This document shows positions 1 through 12,100 of a DNA stretch of 64,000 nucleotides, piece by piece. Under the pieces are notes generated by a model. The model did no database searches. It was not told the DNA's origin and worked only from the letters and a program-made list of their open reading frames with translations. Source of the stretch: Dasyornis broadbenti (lineage: Eukaryota > Chordata > Aves > Passeriformes > Dasyornithidae); the NCBI GenBank assembly GCA_013397935.1, contig VZRN01005892.1, forward strand, positions 185,340 through 249,339. Direction: 5' to 3'. The position numbers were made by a program, and so were the translations under genes. Each line of letters opens with the position of its first letter. Positions within the stretch are counted from its first letter, which is position 1.

Positions 1-1309
1 TTATCTGTTTCTGAATACAGACTTGGATAACAGCTTTGTTGCTGTGGGGTGACTTTTGTGGATAGAGCCGATGCCATCATTCCAATGCACTCACAGGTGC
101 ACACTCACTGCTGATCCACCTGATGCCAGAGGGATTTGGTGCTATTTTTAGGAGATTTTCAAAATAACTGTGTCAAAATTTTAAAAACCTCTTCAGATGG
201 ATTCAACACTGCAACAAAGGATTTATGAAATCTGGGTCTTAACCCACCAAAACTTTAATTTACTGTATAGAGGAAAAGAAATCAACCTATTTCTCATCTA
301 CTTCTTGGAGCTTAACCTTATTTAGAATTTTGAAGTTCTGGTATGAAAATGTCTTCTCTCTTTTTTGTGGGATTTGAACATCCTTCATTTTTGATCATTT
401 TAGTTTTGTTTCTTTCTTTGTATAACAGAACTATTTAAACATCTTTTTATCTCTTTGGAGGAAGTATGTTATTATGTACAGTATTTAAATCTACAGGGAA
501 CTTTGTATTAGCATATTCTGTCTATCTTGATACATATATGTGGAAATCTGAGGTATTCTGTGTGACTTTAAGTAATGTCTAGTAAATTATACATGATCTT
601 CAGGAATCCAGGATTAGAGACCACAAGTAGTTAGATGTTTAAATGACATTTGCCAGAAAATGTATACAGTAAATAAAGCTCCATCCAGAATTACATCCCA
701 TTTTTGCAAAATTCTAGAATTCTATTGCCCTCTGCTGGTTTAGTGTACCTGTCTGTGAATTGGTATCACTGAATTATGAGAGAATTTACCTTCCTTTTCT
801 TTTTCATGGTGAAATAATAATGGATAAACAGTGTAATGGACCACTTTACTACTCATTTTATTTTAAAATAGAAGTCAGTCTTGAGTGTGGTTTGGTGGCT
901 TTCTGAAGGCAGGAGAGGTGGCAAGTTCTTCTCTTTTTTGTTACTTAGATTTTCAGATTGGAGACAACGCTTGATTTAGTAGCTCACCTTCTTTTTTGTA
1001 AAGCAGTGAAAGTCAAACTAAAAAAAATAAACAGAAGCTGCTTACCTGAAACTTTTATGAGCCTTCCTCACATTTGTATGCACAATACATGTGGGTATAA
1101 TTTTATCCCTTAGACCAAATAGGAAAACTATTCACTGAATTGATTTTTTGGACTGATGTTATCCGTGCAGCACAGTCATACTTGGAAACGAATCCATGTA
1201 CAATTATACTTGTTTGAGTATGTGTATGTAATGTGCTTTTAAGTGAAAGAGGGTAGACTTAGAATAGATAATAAGAATAAATTGGTCATTGTAGGGGGGT
1301 TGAGACATG

Positions 1310-1480
1310 AGGGAAGATTTCCCAGAGAAGCTGTGGATGCCCCATCCCTGGAAGTGTTCAAGGCTGGGTTGGACGGGGCTCTGAACAACCTGGTCTAGTG
1401 GAAGGTGTCCCTGCCCATGGCAGGGATGTTGGAGCTGGATGATCTTCAAGGTCCTTCCCAACCCAAGCCATTCTGTGATG
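1310..1480 (+). mobile_element. CR1 LINE, 3' end fragment
   Basis: Carries the characteristic sauropsid CR1 tail: cccagagaagctgtgg, ccatccctggaagtgttcaa, acctggtctagtggaagg, then gctggatgatcttcaaggtc and ending ccattctgtgatggg, a degenerate copy of the terminal ATTCTRTG repeat. It is 5'-truncated to under 200 bases, as most CR1 copies are, and lies in the sense direction in an SBF2 intron. An open frame on the opposite strand here is a by-product of the element. Confidence 0.88.
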
Positions 1481-3921
1481 GGATGCACACACACTGGGAT
1501 GCAGTGGTGTGTAGATAAGACTCAGTCAATGAGGGTTGATCCTGTGGGACAACTTCAAAGTCTTTTCGAGTTACCAGGTATCTGTGTGGGCACAGCATAG
1601 ATGTGAATGCAGGACTGGCTCACAGAACGTGTTCATGTGCAGCATTCGGTTCACAACACTTGGGCAGGGGCAGCTGTTGCAGAGACAGGGAGTAACTCTT
1701 CAAATTATCAATGCCACTGTCCTGATGATCTCTAAGCCTGCACTTGCACAGTTCCAAGGATAACTGTAACCAATACAGGAGAGGAAGTGCTTTGGTATTC
1801 AAAGGTGCTGCAGTAGCTTCCTCACAGAAGTCAGATGGATAACCCACATTCCACGAGGAGCTGAGGAGGAAACTCCTCTTTACATTCAGCAGTACCCTCC
1901 ATCTCATTTGTTTTCCTTCATTTTCTCATCAAATATATCCAAACCAATGATTCAGTTGGAGGCAGAAATCCACATTATTTCTAAAGTAAACTGGATTTCT
2001 CTAAAAAATAGAGTACTGTTGAGTTTGCTCCTTCATTTCCACAACTGAGAGACCTGCAGCAAAATCCTGTAAGAAAAGAGTAGTCTTAGATCTATTCCTA
2101 TTCCAGTTTTTAGTCTTTTTGTTTTGAAAATCTTTTTCTGACTTCACAATGAATAGCTGGATCCTTTGCTTTGCTATAATAAACTTGCTTCCTCTTTTCA
2201 GCTTTTGTGGTGTAAAGGATAGTAACTGCTGAGTGATCAGTGCAACACATGCTTTCCTTTTTCAGAAACAAGCAATCTAGATAATTTAACGTTACAGAGA
2301 AGCTCTTTGAGGGCCTGCACCTCACAGCAAGTTTGGGAGTCTTCAAGCTGGTGCACGTCTTACTGAGCCACGACTATTATTTTCACAATCAGAAGAATCC
2401 AGTGTCAGGAAACAAGGAAAAAATTCTAGGCAGGCGTTATGCAGTACCATTCCATAAAGTGGAAATAACGGAAGGATAATTCCTGAGTTCAAGAAGCATA
2501 CATAGCTTCATGCAGAGAAGAATCATATCAAGAAAGCTTCATATCAAGAGGAATGCATAGCAAGTCCCAAACCTACCTTGTGTTTTCACAAACCGTAGTA
2601 TGTAATTAATTATTTTGATAGGGGTAGGGTCTGTTTCACACAGAATTTGGGAGGGGAGTGTTCAGAGATTTTAAGTTCTGTTAATCTATTCAAAGGATTC
2701 AGTGTCCTTTGCAGAAGGTAACTGATTTTCAGTTAGTTGTAACAGTTTACACCATAATGCTGTTTTTGTCTTACTGACAGCTTTAGAAAAAGGGCTTCAT
2801 CAGTTCAGAACTATTTTTATTATTTTCTTCTGGGGTCTTTTTTAAGCTGTCAGTCTTTAAATCCTCCCTTATAAGTAGGAAATTCTTTTGCTGCCTCCTA
2901 CGTTCATTCTGTCTGGCTGGAGTTAGTTATTGGGACAGAGTGAAAGTGCACGAAAGTCAATGTAGTTTAGCTGCCCTGTGAAGAGCTAGGTGAAGATATG
3001 TTTTATATATGTAGTATTGCTTGATGGAAAACACCAAACTACTGTTTTACTTAAACTGGAGAAATTCTGAGCAAATTCTTTTGAATGCAGCAGTAAACAT
3101 TGGGGCCCTTTTAATGTGCTAGATTAGTTTCCATTCTAGGGAAATGGGCTGACTAAGCACTCTCAGGGTAGAGAATATAGACACTGCAAACTTCATGGAA
3201 TGCTTATATTTGTACCAAGAGTATTTTTAGTACATGGATTTAGACTACCTAGGAGCAACAGTGTGCTTCTTGAGGTCGCTATTCTTACTGCTTTTTTTAC
3301 AAACAAACTAACCCAAACAAGCAGGGAATCCAAAGTGGTTTTGCCCAAAATAACTGGCAGAGCCAGGAACTGCAAGTCCTGATTTTGATTCTGTGCTCTG
3401 GCCACTGTCAGGTTTTGCCAGTTGTTTCAACATATGCAGGTGATGAGAAGGATAACATTTATGATCACTGAGCTTTTTGATGTGTTTTCTTTCATGCTTT
3501 TGTAAACAAACTTTTTTTATTTGGTCTAGGAGTTATTGTCAGTGTTGATTTATGTCGCTATATTTGAACATAAACCTCCATTGTTTAAAAATTATGTTTT
3601 GTACATGGCTGTGCATGGTTTTAAATTATGAGCACAGGAAGAGCATCTAAAAAGCCCCTCAGCTTTCCTGTCATGTTTGTCCCCAAGTGAAAATAAATTA
3701 TTTCATTTTTATTTCTATAGACCCAGGGTTAAGGGCTTAAACTTCCTTTTGAATTTATGTCGAAGATCAGCCCCTCTTTATCCAGTTTACACAATTACCT
3801 GATTTGGGCTGAGGTATCAAAGGCAACTGAAGAGGTTGATAGTAAATTCGCTCACAAAATGTGTGGCATTTACTGCACAAATTGTCATGAGTTAACCCTA
3901 CCAACTAGCTAGGCTTGAACA

Positions 3922-4020
3922 GACTTTTTCTTTCCTTCTCCTTTTGTTTTTCCTTTCCCCTTTTTCTTTACTTTCCTCTTTTTCCTTCCTCCTCTCCTTG
4001 ACGTCATACTTCCTTTTCGC
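3922..4020 (+). repeat. Polypyrimidine tract with a perfect CRE octamer
   Basis: About 95 bases of almost pure C/T on the + strand, ending ttccttttcgcag. Near the end sits TGACGTCA (3999-4006), the full cAMP-response palindrome. The tract looks like a simple low-complexity repeat. The terminal cag resembles a splice acceptor, but nothing coding follows it. Confidence 0.6.
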
Positions 4021-5984
4021 AGATCTGTTGTAACTGGGAATTCAGTGTCAATTAAAAAAAACAAATAATAAATCAAAGTAAAAGTCATTATATGGCTCTA
4101 ACACTAACCTTTACTTTCGTGTTATGTTGTCCATGGTTTTTTTCCATGATTTACCCATCATCCCCATTCCTCTGTAACACAGGTTTTGTGCATCTGGATT
4201 TTGAGTTTGGTGAATGATTGGGCCAGATCCATTCTGTTGGTCCTGTGGTGTATATTTGGTATGTCATTGGTTTTTTCAAGAGATGTCCAGCAGTCCCTAC
4301 AAAGATCAGTAGGACACTCTTTGTGCTGACCTGTTCTGTGATTTTACGGCTGGATCAGGAGTGGGAGATCAGTTATCATTTCCTGTGATCTGCCATAATC
4401 TGCACCACAACTGAAACTTGGGCATCTGTTAAACAAACCAACTATCTTCTCTCAGTCTGCATTGACTAAAGAAAGTCACATTTGACATAATTTGAATCTT
4501 CTATCGATGTAGATTTCTTAACAGGTCACCAAGAAATTTTGATGGCATTCTGCATGATCGAGTAAAAATTATATTGCTCACTTTTAGATGGCTAATCACA
4601 AGAAGGCACTTCAATTGGGTAAATTTCATTAGCTTGTCACATAACATTTCCTCAGACATAGAATTTTCAAGGACCTTTGATAGGGAATAAATACATGGCA
4701 CATGATCAGGACTTTCAGTTCATGCTGTACTTGGAAGAGCATAGAGAGGAAAACACAGTTTGGAGAATTGCAAAACCGGATATCTGGAAACCAGACTTCA
4801 GGATTTTTGGTTGTAGTTTCCTACCTTTCCATTTGAATGCCCAAGTGCCAGCTAGGGGAAGTATTATAAGTACTGGCTCTTCTGTACAATTCTACAATTA
4901 CAAATATTAAATAGTGTTCATGCTGTCCAGGAAACTGGTTTACAACATAATCACTAAAGTAAAATTTAAGTTCTAGATACAGTGTATGTTTCAGGTATGG
5001 GTAGTATTATGAGTGATAGTCCTTAAATGAGGCATCCGGTAATGTATTGTATTCTTTAGTTCTGCTGCAGAAATAATCATAAGGACATATTTAGATTACC
5101 TGCTTCTTTGCTACATGCTGTGTGCAACACAGACTTTTTGTGGCCTTCTTTTTTCAAAAAGTAAGAACATATGATAAAGGATTTAATTCTTCATGATTCA
5201 GGTCATTGAAATAAATTTCCTTTCTTTGTATGTGGTTATCAAGAATATTAAACAACTCCCTGAGAGACTAGTGCAACCTAAATAAATGTACTTGAAAAAA
5301 ATGGTTCATTCAAAATGACTAATGCTGTAACAATTCTGGGTTTGTTTGAGACTTTACAGTGGTCCAGAGCCTTGTGACTTCAAAGAACATACCCAAATTA
5401 GCACTCTTTCAGGAACTGGATTTGGGTCATACAGTTCAGTAAATAACTCTGAAGATAACAATTTATCTAATCCGCTGTTGCAACAAATGTACTTTATTGG
5501 AAGGACTCAGCTGACACTATTATTTAAATTTTCATTACTGCAGTTCTGACTTCTAAATAAAATGAGAAATAACTTTCATCTCTTTGAATACTGATTTCTG
5601 TGTTGTAGGACTAGGTTATTAAAAATACTGTGTTTTGTTGGCAAGGAAGATGTTTTATATTACAAATGTGTTCTGTACTGTTATCACAAAATTCTTATCT
5701 CGATTCTCATTTTTCTGCTCTGAATCAAGAAAACCATGCCTTGCACTGACATTAGACTTGTATACAACCTCCCTGTATGTTAATTTCTTGAACGGCATAA
5801 AATTGCAGATAATTTCTCTTTCTTGTATTGCAGTACAAAAGTTGATATATTTAATATTTCAGTCTGTACAACTAATCATATCTATGTAATCATATAAATA
5901 TATAGGTCTCAGTTCTGAAGTCACGCCCTTTAAAAGAAATTGAATAGGACTGATTTGTCAACTTTGCACATTTTTTGCTTTCAG

Positions 5985-6155
5985 AAATTAGCACCTGGAG
6001 TTAGTCAGTTTGCTTACACCTGTGTACAAGATCATCCTATCTGGACTAACCAACAGTTTTGGGAAACAACTTTCTATAGCAACGTGCAAAATCAAGTTCG
6101 CTCCCTCTACCTTACAGCCAAAGATGACAACCATGCAGTACAGTTAAAACAAAAG
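5985..6155 (+). CDS. SBF2: SBF2 exon e1 (SBF2 homology region)
   Basis: Codes for fragment residues 1-57, starting KLAPGVSQFAYTCVQ and ending LKQK. It belongs to the helical SBF2 homology region between the DENN module and the GRAM domain. The acceptor is a T-rich tract ending in cag at 5984 and the donor is AAG|GTAGGA. It enters and leaves in phase 0 and is 171 bases long. The preceding exon is outside the window. Confidence 0.96.
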
Positions 6156-9100
6156 GTAGGAAAATACAGGAAATATTAAAGTAGTATTTTCATTCACACT
6201 TTCATCGTCTCCTAAGTTAGAGAGTTAAGTTATGGTTTTTCCAATTTTATGTATTTTTCTTTCATTTTCTTCCCATATTACACAGTATAAAATACCACGA
6301 GAAATAATAAAAATTTACGTTTATCTGCAAAGCATTATAACTTGATGTTAGCCCAACTTAGTGTGGAAAAAGCATTTTCAAGATACCTAGTCATTTGTTA
6401 ATTTAGCATCAGGCTTTAGGTCACTAATATCAGCTGCCAGATTCCTTATTGTGATTTGACTGTGTGCCATCTACCTAGTTTGCTTCAAAATAATGCTAGA
6501 ATTGGATTCCAACAGATAAAACCATGAATGTTTCAGCTGGTCTGGAAACTATTTATATAAAAGCTTCCCTCACCTGAACATCCTCGGAATTTGGAGAATA
6601 TTGCCTGCATCAAGCCATGTTGTTTCTCAATCTGATTTACGCTTGTTCTTTTGTGAGCTAAGTGGATAAGCTGAGGAGAGCAGCTATGTTAAAATCAGTA
6701 AACCGCTCTGGGGAAACGTGAAGATCATATGGCATAAAAAAGATCTTAAATTACGTTATTTAGATCTGCCCACATTGTGCTACTGGTGCGTTTCACTAAA
6801 CTGCTCTCAAAGCTCACTTCCCGTAATCATAACTCTCCTTAAATCCAATTAAGGGTAGTTACTTGTTTTTCCTTTTTAAATGAATATATAGTTTAAATAA
6901 CTGAAGTTTAGTAAGCCATTTAATAAATAAAGTTTTGACTAAGCATTGTTTTTTTAAGTTATAGCTGTATTATTTCTTCTGTGTCTTTATATTTCTTTCT
7001 CTGTGTCTTCTAGGAGAAGACTCCTGCAGACCAGGATAAGACAGCAATGGACCTGGCTGCTGAGCAGCTGAGGTTATGGCCAACTCTGAATAAACAGACG
7101 CAGCAGGAGCTGGTCCAGAATGAGGAAAGCACCGTTTTCAGCCAGGCCATTCATTTTGCCAACCTCATGGTCTACCTGCTGGTACCGCTGGATACAAGCA
7201 AGAACAAGCTGCTGAGAACATCAGCCACCGGCGACTGGGAGAGTGGAAGCAACAGCATTGTTACAAACAGGTGGGTACCCAAGCCCAGGACTCATCCCTC
7301 AGGATGGGCCATCTCAAGTTCAGTAGTTAAGGAGAGCAGAAGTCTAACATGATTCCTCTTAAATAACACAGCTTTGTCTGGAGTCATTTACTTGTGTTTA
7401 AAGGAGCTTTGTATTGTCCTAGTAAGAATTTTTAATCTAGTAATGCAGATGTTGAAGACAAACATAAGATTTAGTGAGAAAGAAAACAGCAGCCCCAAAA
7501 CCACTCTGTTAGTTTTTATATAACTTGAAAAAAAACAGTGTATGAACCTAAAATCAGGAAAGCATTTGTATAGCATCTATAAAATCACAATTTCTGTGCA
7601 ACAGCTGCAAGGAAGAAAAGCACTGAGGTCACAAAAAGCAAGAGGGCTAAACCACAATGGCAAAGGTTAAATTACTAAGGAAGCAGTAGGAGTATAACAC
7701 CAGTTACATTCATTCCCAGCATACAAATCCAGGACATTTCATAACAAGCCTTCCTCCCTCTTGTTTATTGTCTTCATTATCACCTCTTTGTACGAATTCC
7801 CGCTTGATAAAATTATAGAACACTATGTGAGAACACCAACATCAAGTAAAAGACAGGCTATCAGGAGTTACTAATTTCTGCTGACTAAACGCCTCTAATC
7901 TCAGGCATTAGGGCATGCTCGGTAAACTGGCCGTGGTGTATGTTGCAATCTATGAATTTGGCCTCTAATATTATTTCGGGAGGCATTTTTAGACATTCAA
8001 AGTACATTTCCCACTGACTTGCTTGGTTATCTAATGCACAAAAAATTTTCTTATGATCTTTTTAGCTTTTGATTGCTTTGCTCTGCAACCTAAATATACA
8101 TTTAATGTAGCTGTCTCTATATAACTGGATGTTTGCTTACTACGGGTTGCAAATGCTTCACTTGATTTTATGAAGAGAAGACATAGAGTGCACTTCCAAA
8201 AAGCTGTTTCTCTCGTGGTCCTATCTGTGCTGAATTTATGGAGAGAAAATTGTCCTGTGTCATCATTTATGAAGTTAAAGTACAACGTAATTGTGGTACC
8301 ACCATGTGCTTTCAGCAAGGTTTGTAAGCTGTAACTAGAAAAAAACCCCATTGCTTGTCTGTGTCTATCAAAGCATCATATGTGCGTCACTGAATTGTTC
8401 ACACTTGTTCCTGCTCTTATTTCTGGCTTTAGCATTGCAGGCAGTGTTGCAGAGAGTTATGACACTGAGAGTGGGTTTGAGGACTCAGAGAACAACGATG
8501 TTGCAAATGCAGTCGTGCGCTTCATCACCAGATTTATTGACAAGGTTTGCACAGAAAGTGGAGTCACACAGGACCACATCAAGGGTCTGCACTGCATGAT
8601 ACCGGGTAGGAATTGTCACAAAAAGATGTTTTATAGTCTTTCTTTTTTCTTTCCCTAATGAAACAAATGTACTTTCTAATTCAAGTTACTTTCAGGTAAA
8701 TTAGGAGATTAGATTTCTTTTCCAGACTGCAGTTGCTGTTGAATCTCAGATAATTATTTCCATGATGTTAAAATTTGAGAATTTCAGAATTATCAGAGTT
8801 TTAATTAGATGGCAGCTTTCTCTTTCACATTGTGTGAGACTTCATTTATGGTGTTACTGCTTTCCAGGCATTGTAGCAATGCACATAGAGACTCTGGAGG
8901 CTGTCCATCGTGAGAGTAGGAGGCTCCCACCAATACAGAAGGCAAGTGTTATGAAACATATTTGTATTCTCTACAAGTATTAGAACCATGAAATTTAGTC
9001 ATCTTTTTTTCCTCTCATAATGTTATGAGGAAACATCAAAACGTTAAAAGAAAATTTCCACCAGTGATAAAAAAAAGGTGCTTGGCTTTGGTCTCATGAA

Positions 9101-12100
9101 ATATGAACTTACGAAACTAGTAGAGCCAAACTTCTGATCATAAACAAGCTGTTGCATGCCCACTGCTTTTTGAGACCATTTCTCTTCCTTGAGTCCGAAC
9201 TCCATCTCCTTTCTTTGGACTCAGTGTCATAACAATTTTGTTTTGAAGCTTTTGAAATTAAATACTCTAAGTAGTCTGAGGGATAACACTGAGTTACACT
9301 TGCACTTTCATTTATTTGCATCAGCCCAAAATTCTACGGCCAACTTTACTGCCAGGAGAAGAATTTGTTTGTGAAGGTCTCCGTGTGCTACTGGATCCTG
9401 ATGGCAGAGAGGAAGCCACAGGAGGACTGCTTGGAGGTCCTCATATCCTCCCTGCTGAAGGAGCTTTGTTCCTTACCACTTACAGAATTATATTTAAAGG
9501 CGCTCCTCATGATCAACTGGGTAAGAAAATCCAAATAGTGATGACTATGGTCCTTCAGATAGGCAGGATTTTGAGCTGGCCTGTGCAGCTATTCAAACAT
9601 CAACACCATTGAACATTTTTTTTTTAGACACTGGAAGCTAGTGAAAGGAAAAATATTCATGAGTTGGTATTCTACCTAAAATTATTGATTGTAAATACAG
9701 TATTTTCTTAATATGTTAGCTCTTCTGAATGACAAATTTTCATGATTTAGCATGTGCCATTTCTAAGCAGATTGTCATTCGGAAGAATAAGTCTATTGTG
9801 AAAAGTTCATGGTCTTATGTAAAAATATCAGTGTATATCATTTGTGTTTACAAGTTGTATAATGCATTATGAACTTTGAATAAACGTGAAATTGTTTCTT
9901 TACCCCCTACCAACCTAGATTTTGGGGGTGCATTTCCATTATGTAGAAAGACTCAGAAGGAAGGAGAATATTTTTCTAATATTCACAACAGAAATTCAGC
10001 AGAAATTCAGAATACAAATGATGCTTTAGGAATTTACCAACTTTTCAGATATTTTGCCTGAAATAAATTCTGTACCGTTGTGTTCCTGTTGCTTTGTACT
10101 TATTAATTCTTGTCTATTCAAATAACAGTGTGAGCAGAGCAGACCTGATTCTGTGATCTAACAAGCGTCTGTGTGTTGTATCCTCAGTTGGGGAGCAGAC
10201 CGTGATCCGGAGCTTTCCTATTGCATCTGTTACCAAGGAGAAGAAGATCAGTATCCAGAACCAGCTGCAGCAGAGCATGCAGGAAGGGCTGCAGATCAGT
10301 TCAGCCACCTTTCAGGTAAAAAGAAGTTCTGTGAAAATTTATGCGGCTACAGTCAGCTCAAAATATTTGCGAGCAGCACTTTGCCCTGGTATTTGTGAAG
10401 GGTCTAGTTTTCTGCCCTGTAAGGTCAATAGACTATGCAGAACTCACAGAAACCCTGGCATTTCTTGGCCCACTTGATATTTACAGAGGGTTGCTATTTT
10501 CACACTGGATTTCTTTCACTGCTTTCCTCATCTGTCTATTTTGGATCCAGTAAAGGGCTGGTTTGGGTTGAGAATCCCTTCATGTAAGTAGAGGCCTAGG
10601 CAGGCTGTTGGGAACCTGCTTTCTCTCTCCTCCAGCTACATGGAATCAATATGGAAAAGCTCTAAGTATTGCTTTCTTCTCGAGGTTTGTCACTTTTCCA
10701 ACTTTCTGTTAAAATCCATGGCAGAAAGTCTCATGGTACGTCGCACGTGGAAGCTGCACTTCCAGGAACCTTTAGGGTAAAACCAGTGAGGCTCTATATG
10801 ACAGGCACAGATCCTGGAATCTTCTGTAGGATGCCTGTCAGTGTGCTCAACAGAAGTGTGTATTGTGGGGCAATTGACAGAGTTAGACTTGTAAGAATTA
10901 GGAATCCTGAAGTCTCTGAAATCTTCCCTGCATTTTCCTTCTTGGTTTTGATCTTAAATGTGGTCAAACCCTCAGAGATCGAAAGTTGCAAGCAAAGAAT
11001 TTTATGTCCTGGACTGAAAGTAGACTGCAGTACTTAAGATATGAAGCACTTTGCTGGACTGGCTGACTGCAGAAGAGTATTTTCATTGAGAACAATAACT
11101 CTCAACATTTGAAAACAGCAAAAACCAGCAAAATAGCATTTTACTAGTTCCTTACAATAATGGATAGTATTTAACTAATCATCCTTCAGTATCCTATTCA
11201 AAAGCACAAAATTAGGAATGCAAGTGAGTAAAACAAGCAGAAAAAAGTTGTTCTTGTGGACTTTTGAGAGGACTTTTATTTTCCAGAAATCTTTTTACCA
11301 GAATACTTAGCATGCTTCAATGATGTGATAAATACAGACACAGCTCAGTGTTTTCAGAGCTGGATTCAGGTCAAACATCATCTTTGCTTTTGTTTAGCAT
11401 AGTTTTGTATTAGGTTATGAGAACAAAAACAATCAGCAAACAGTTTATTCTCTGTCCCCTACGTAACAGCAAGGGTTCAATACAGTATGAAATAGCCCCT
11501 CCCCTTTGTTTATTAATTATGATTTTCAGATGGGTTTGTGTGCAGCAGTGCTATTTCGTATCTTTAAAACTTTGGATCAGTGTAACCCCAAAAGAGTGAA
11601 GAGCTCCTTTCAAGGAGGTCCTAGAACAACAGAGTCATTAGTCATTTGGAAAGTATTTACAAAACAAGTGAAATTGGAAAAGCAAGGATGAAATCCACCT
11701 TCTAGATGGCACGCAAAAGAATTCAAAAGGTGTCTAGGTATGCGCTCAGAAATAGAGCTCTAGGATATTTCTTTGTTTGCTTTCTCCACATTCTTAGAGT
11801 TCTTTCCGGCCTTTTTATGGATTCCGTATTTTCTGTCTCTTTTTTGTTTTCCCCGAATTGTTGACTTCCTTTCAGCTGAGGATGATTGGATGGGATTTTT
11901 TTTTTTTTACCCAGAACCTTTCAAAAAGCATTTTTAGTCAAGTGGACGGATCAGTGTTGAATAGCACAGGGTTATTTCCTTTTTAAGGACCAGATTTCAC
12001 TATCACATTTTTGTTATTAGCAGTTTTCTATACTTTGCAAGGTGAGGCTAAAAGTGGAACGTCTAAGTAATAGAAATATAATGGTTGTGACATATGAATG

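Larger units (their letters stand above)
1..5984 (+). other. SBF2: SBF2 intron upstream of e1 (incomplete)
   Basis: No exon that continues the SBF2 frame is seen. Contents are the CR1 tail at 1310-1480 and the polypyrimidine tract at 3922-4020. The rest is AT-rich sequence in which I see nothing. Confidence 0.8.

Noticed and set aside
1204..1494. 96-codon - strand open frame
   Set aside because: It is the reverse strand of the CR1 tail and flanking sequence, not a gene.
10669..11037. 122-codon + strand open frame in intron 6
   Set aside because: It does not connect in frame to e6 or e7 through good splice sites, and no family is recognised.
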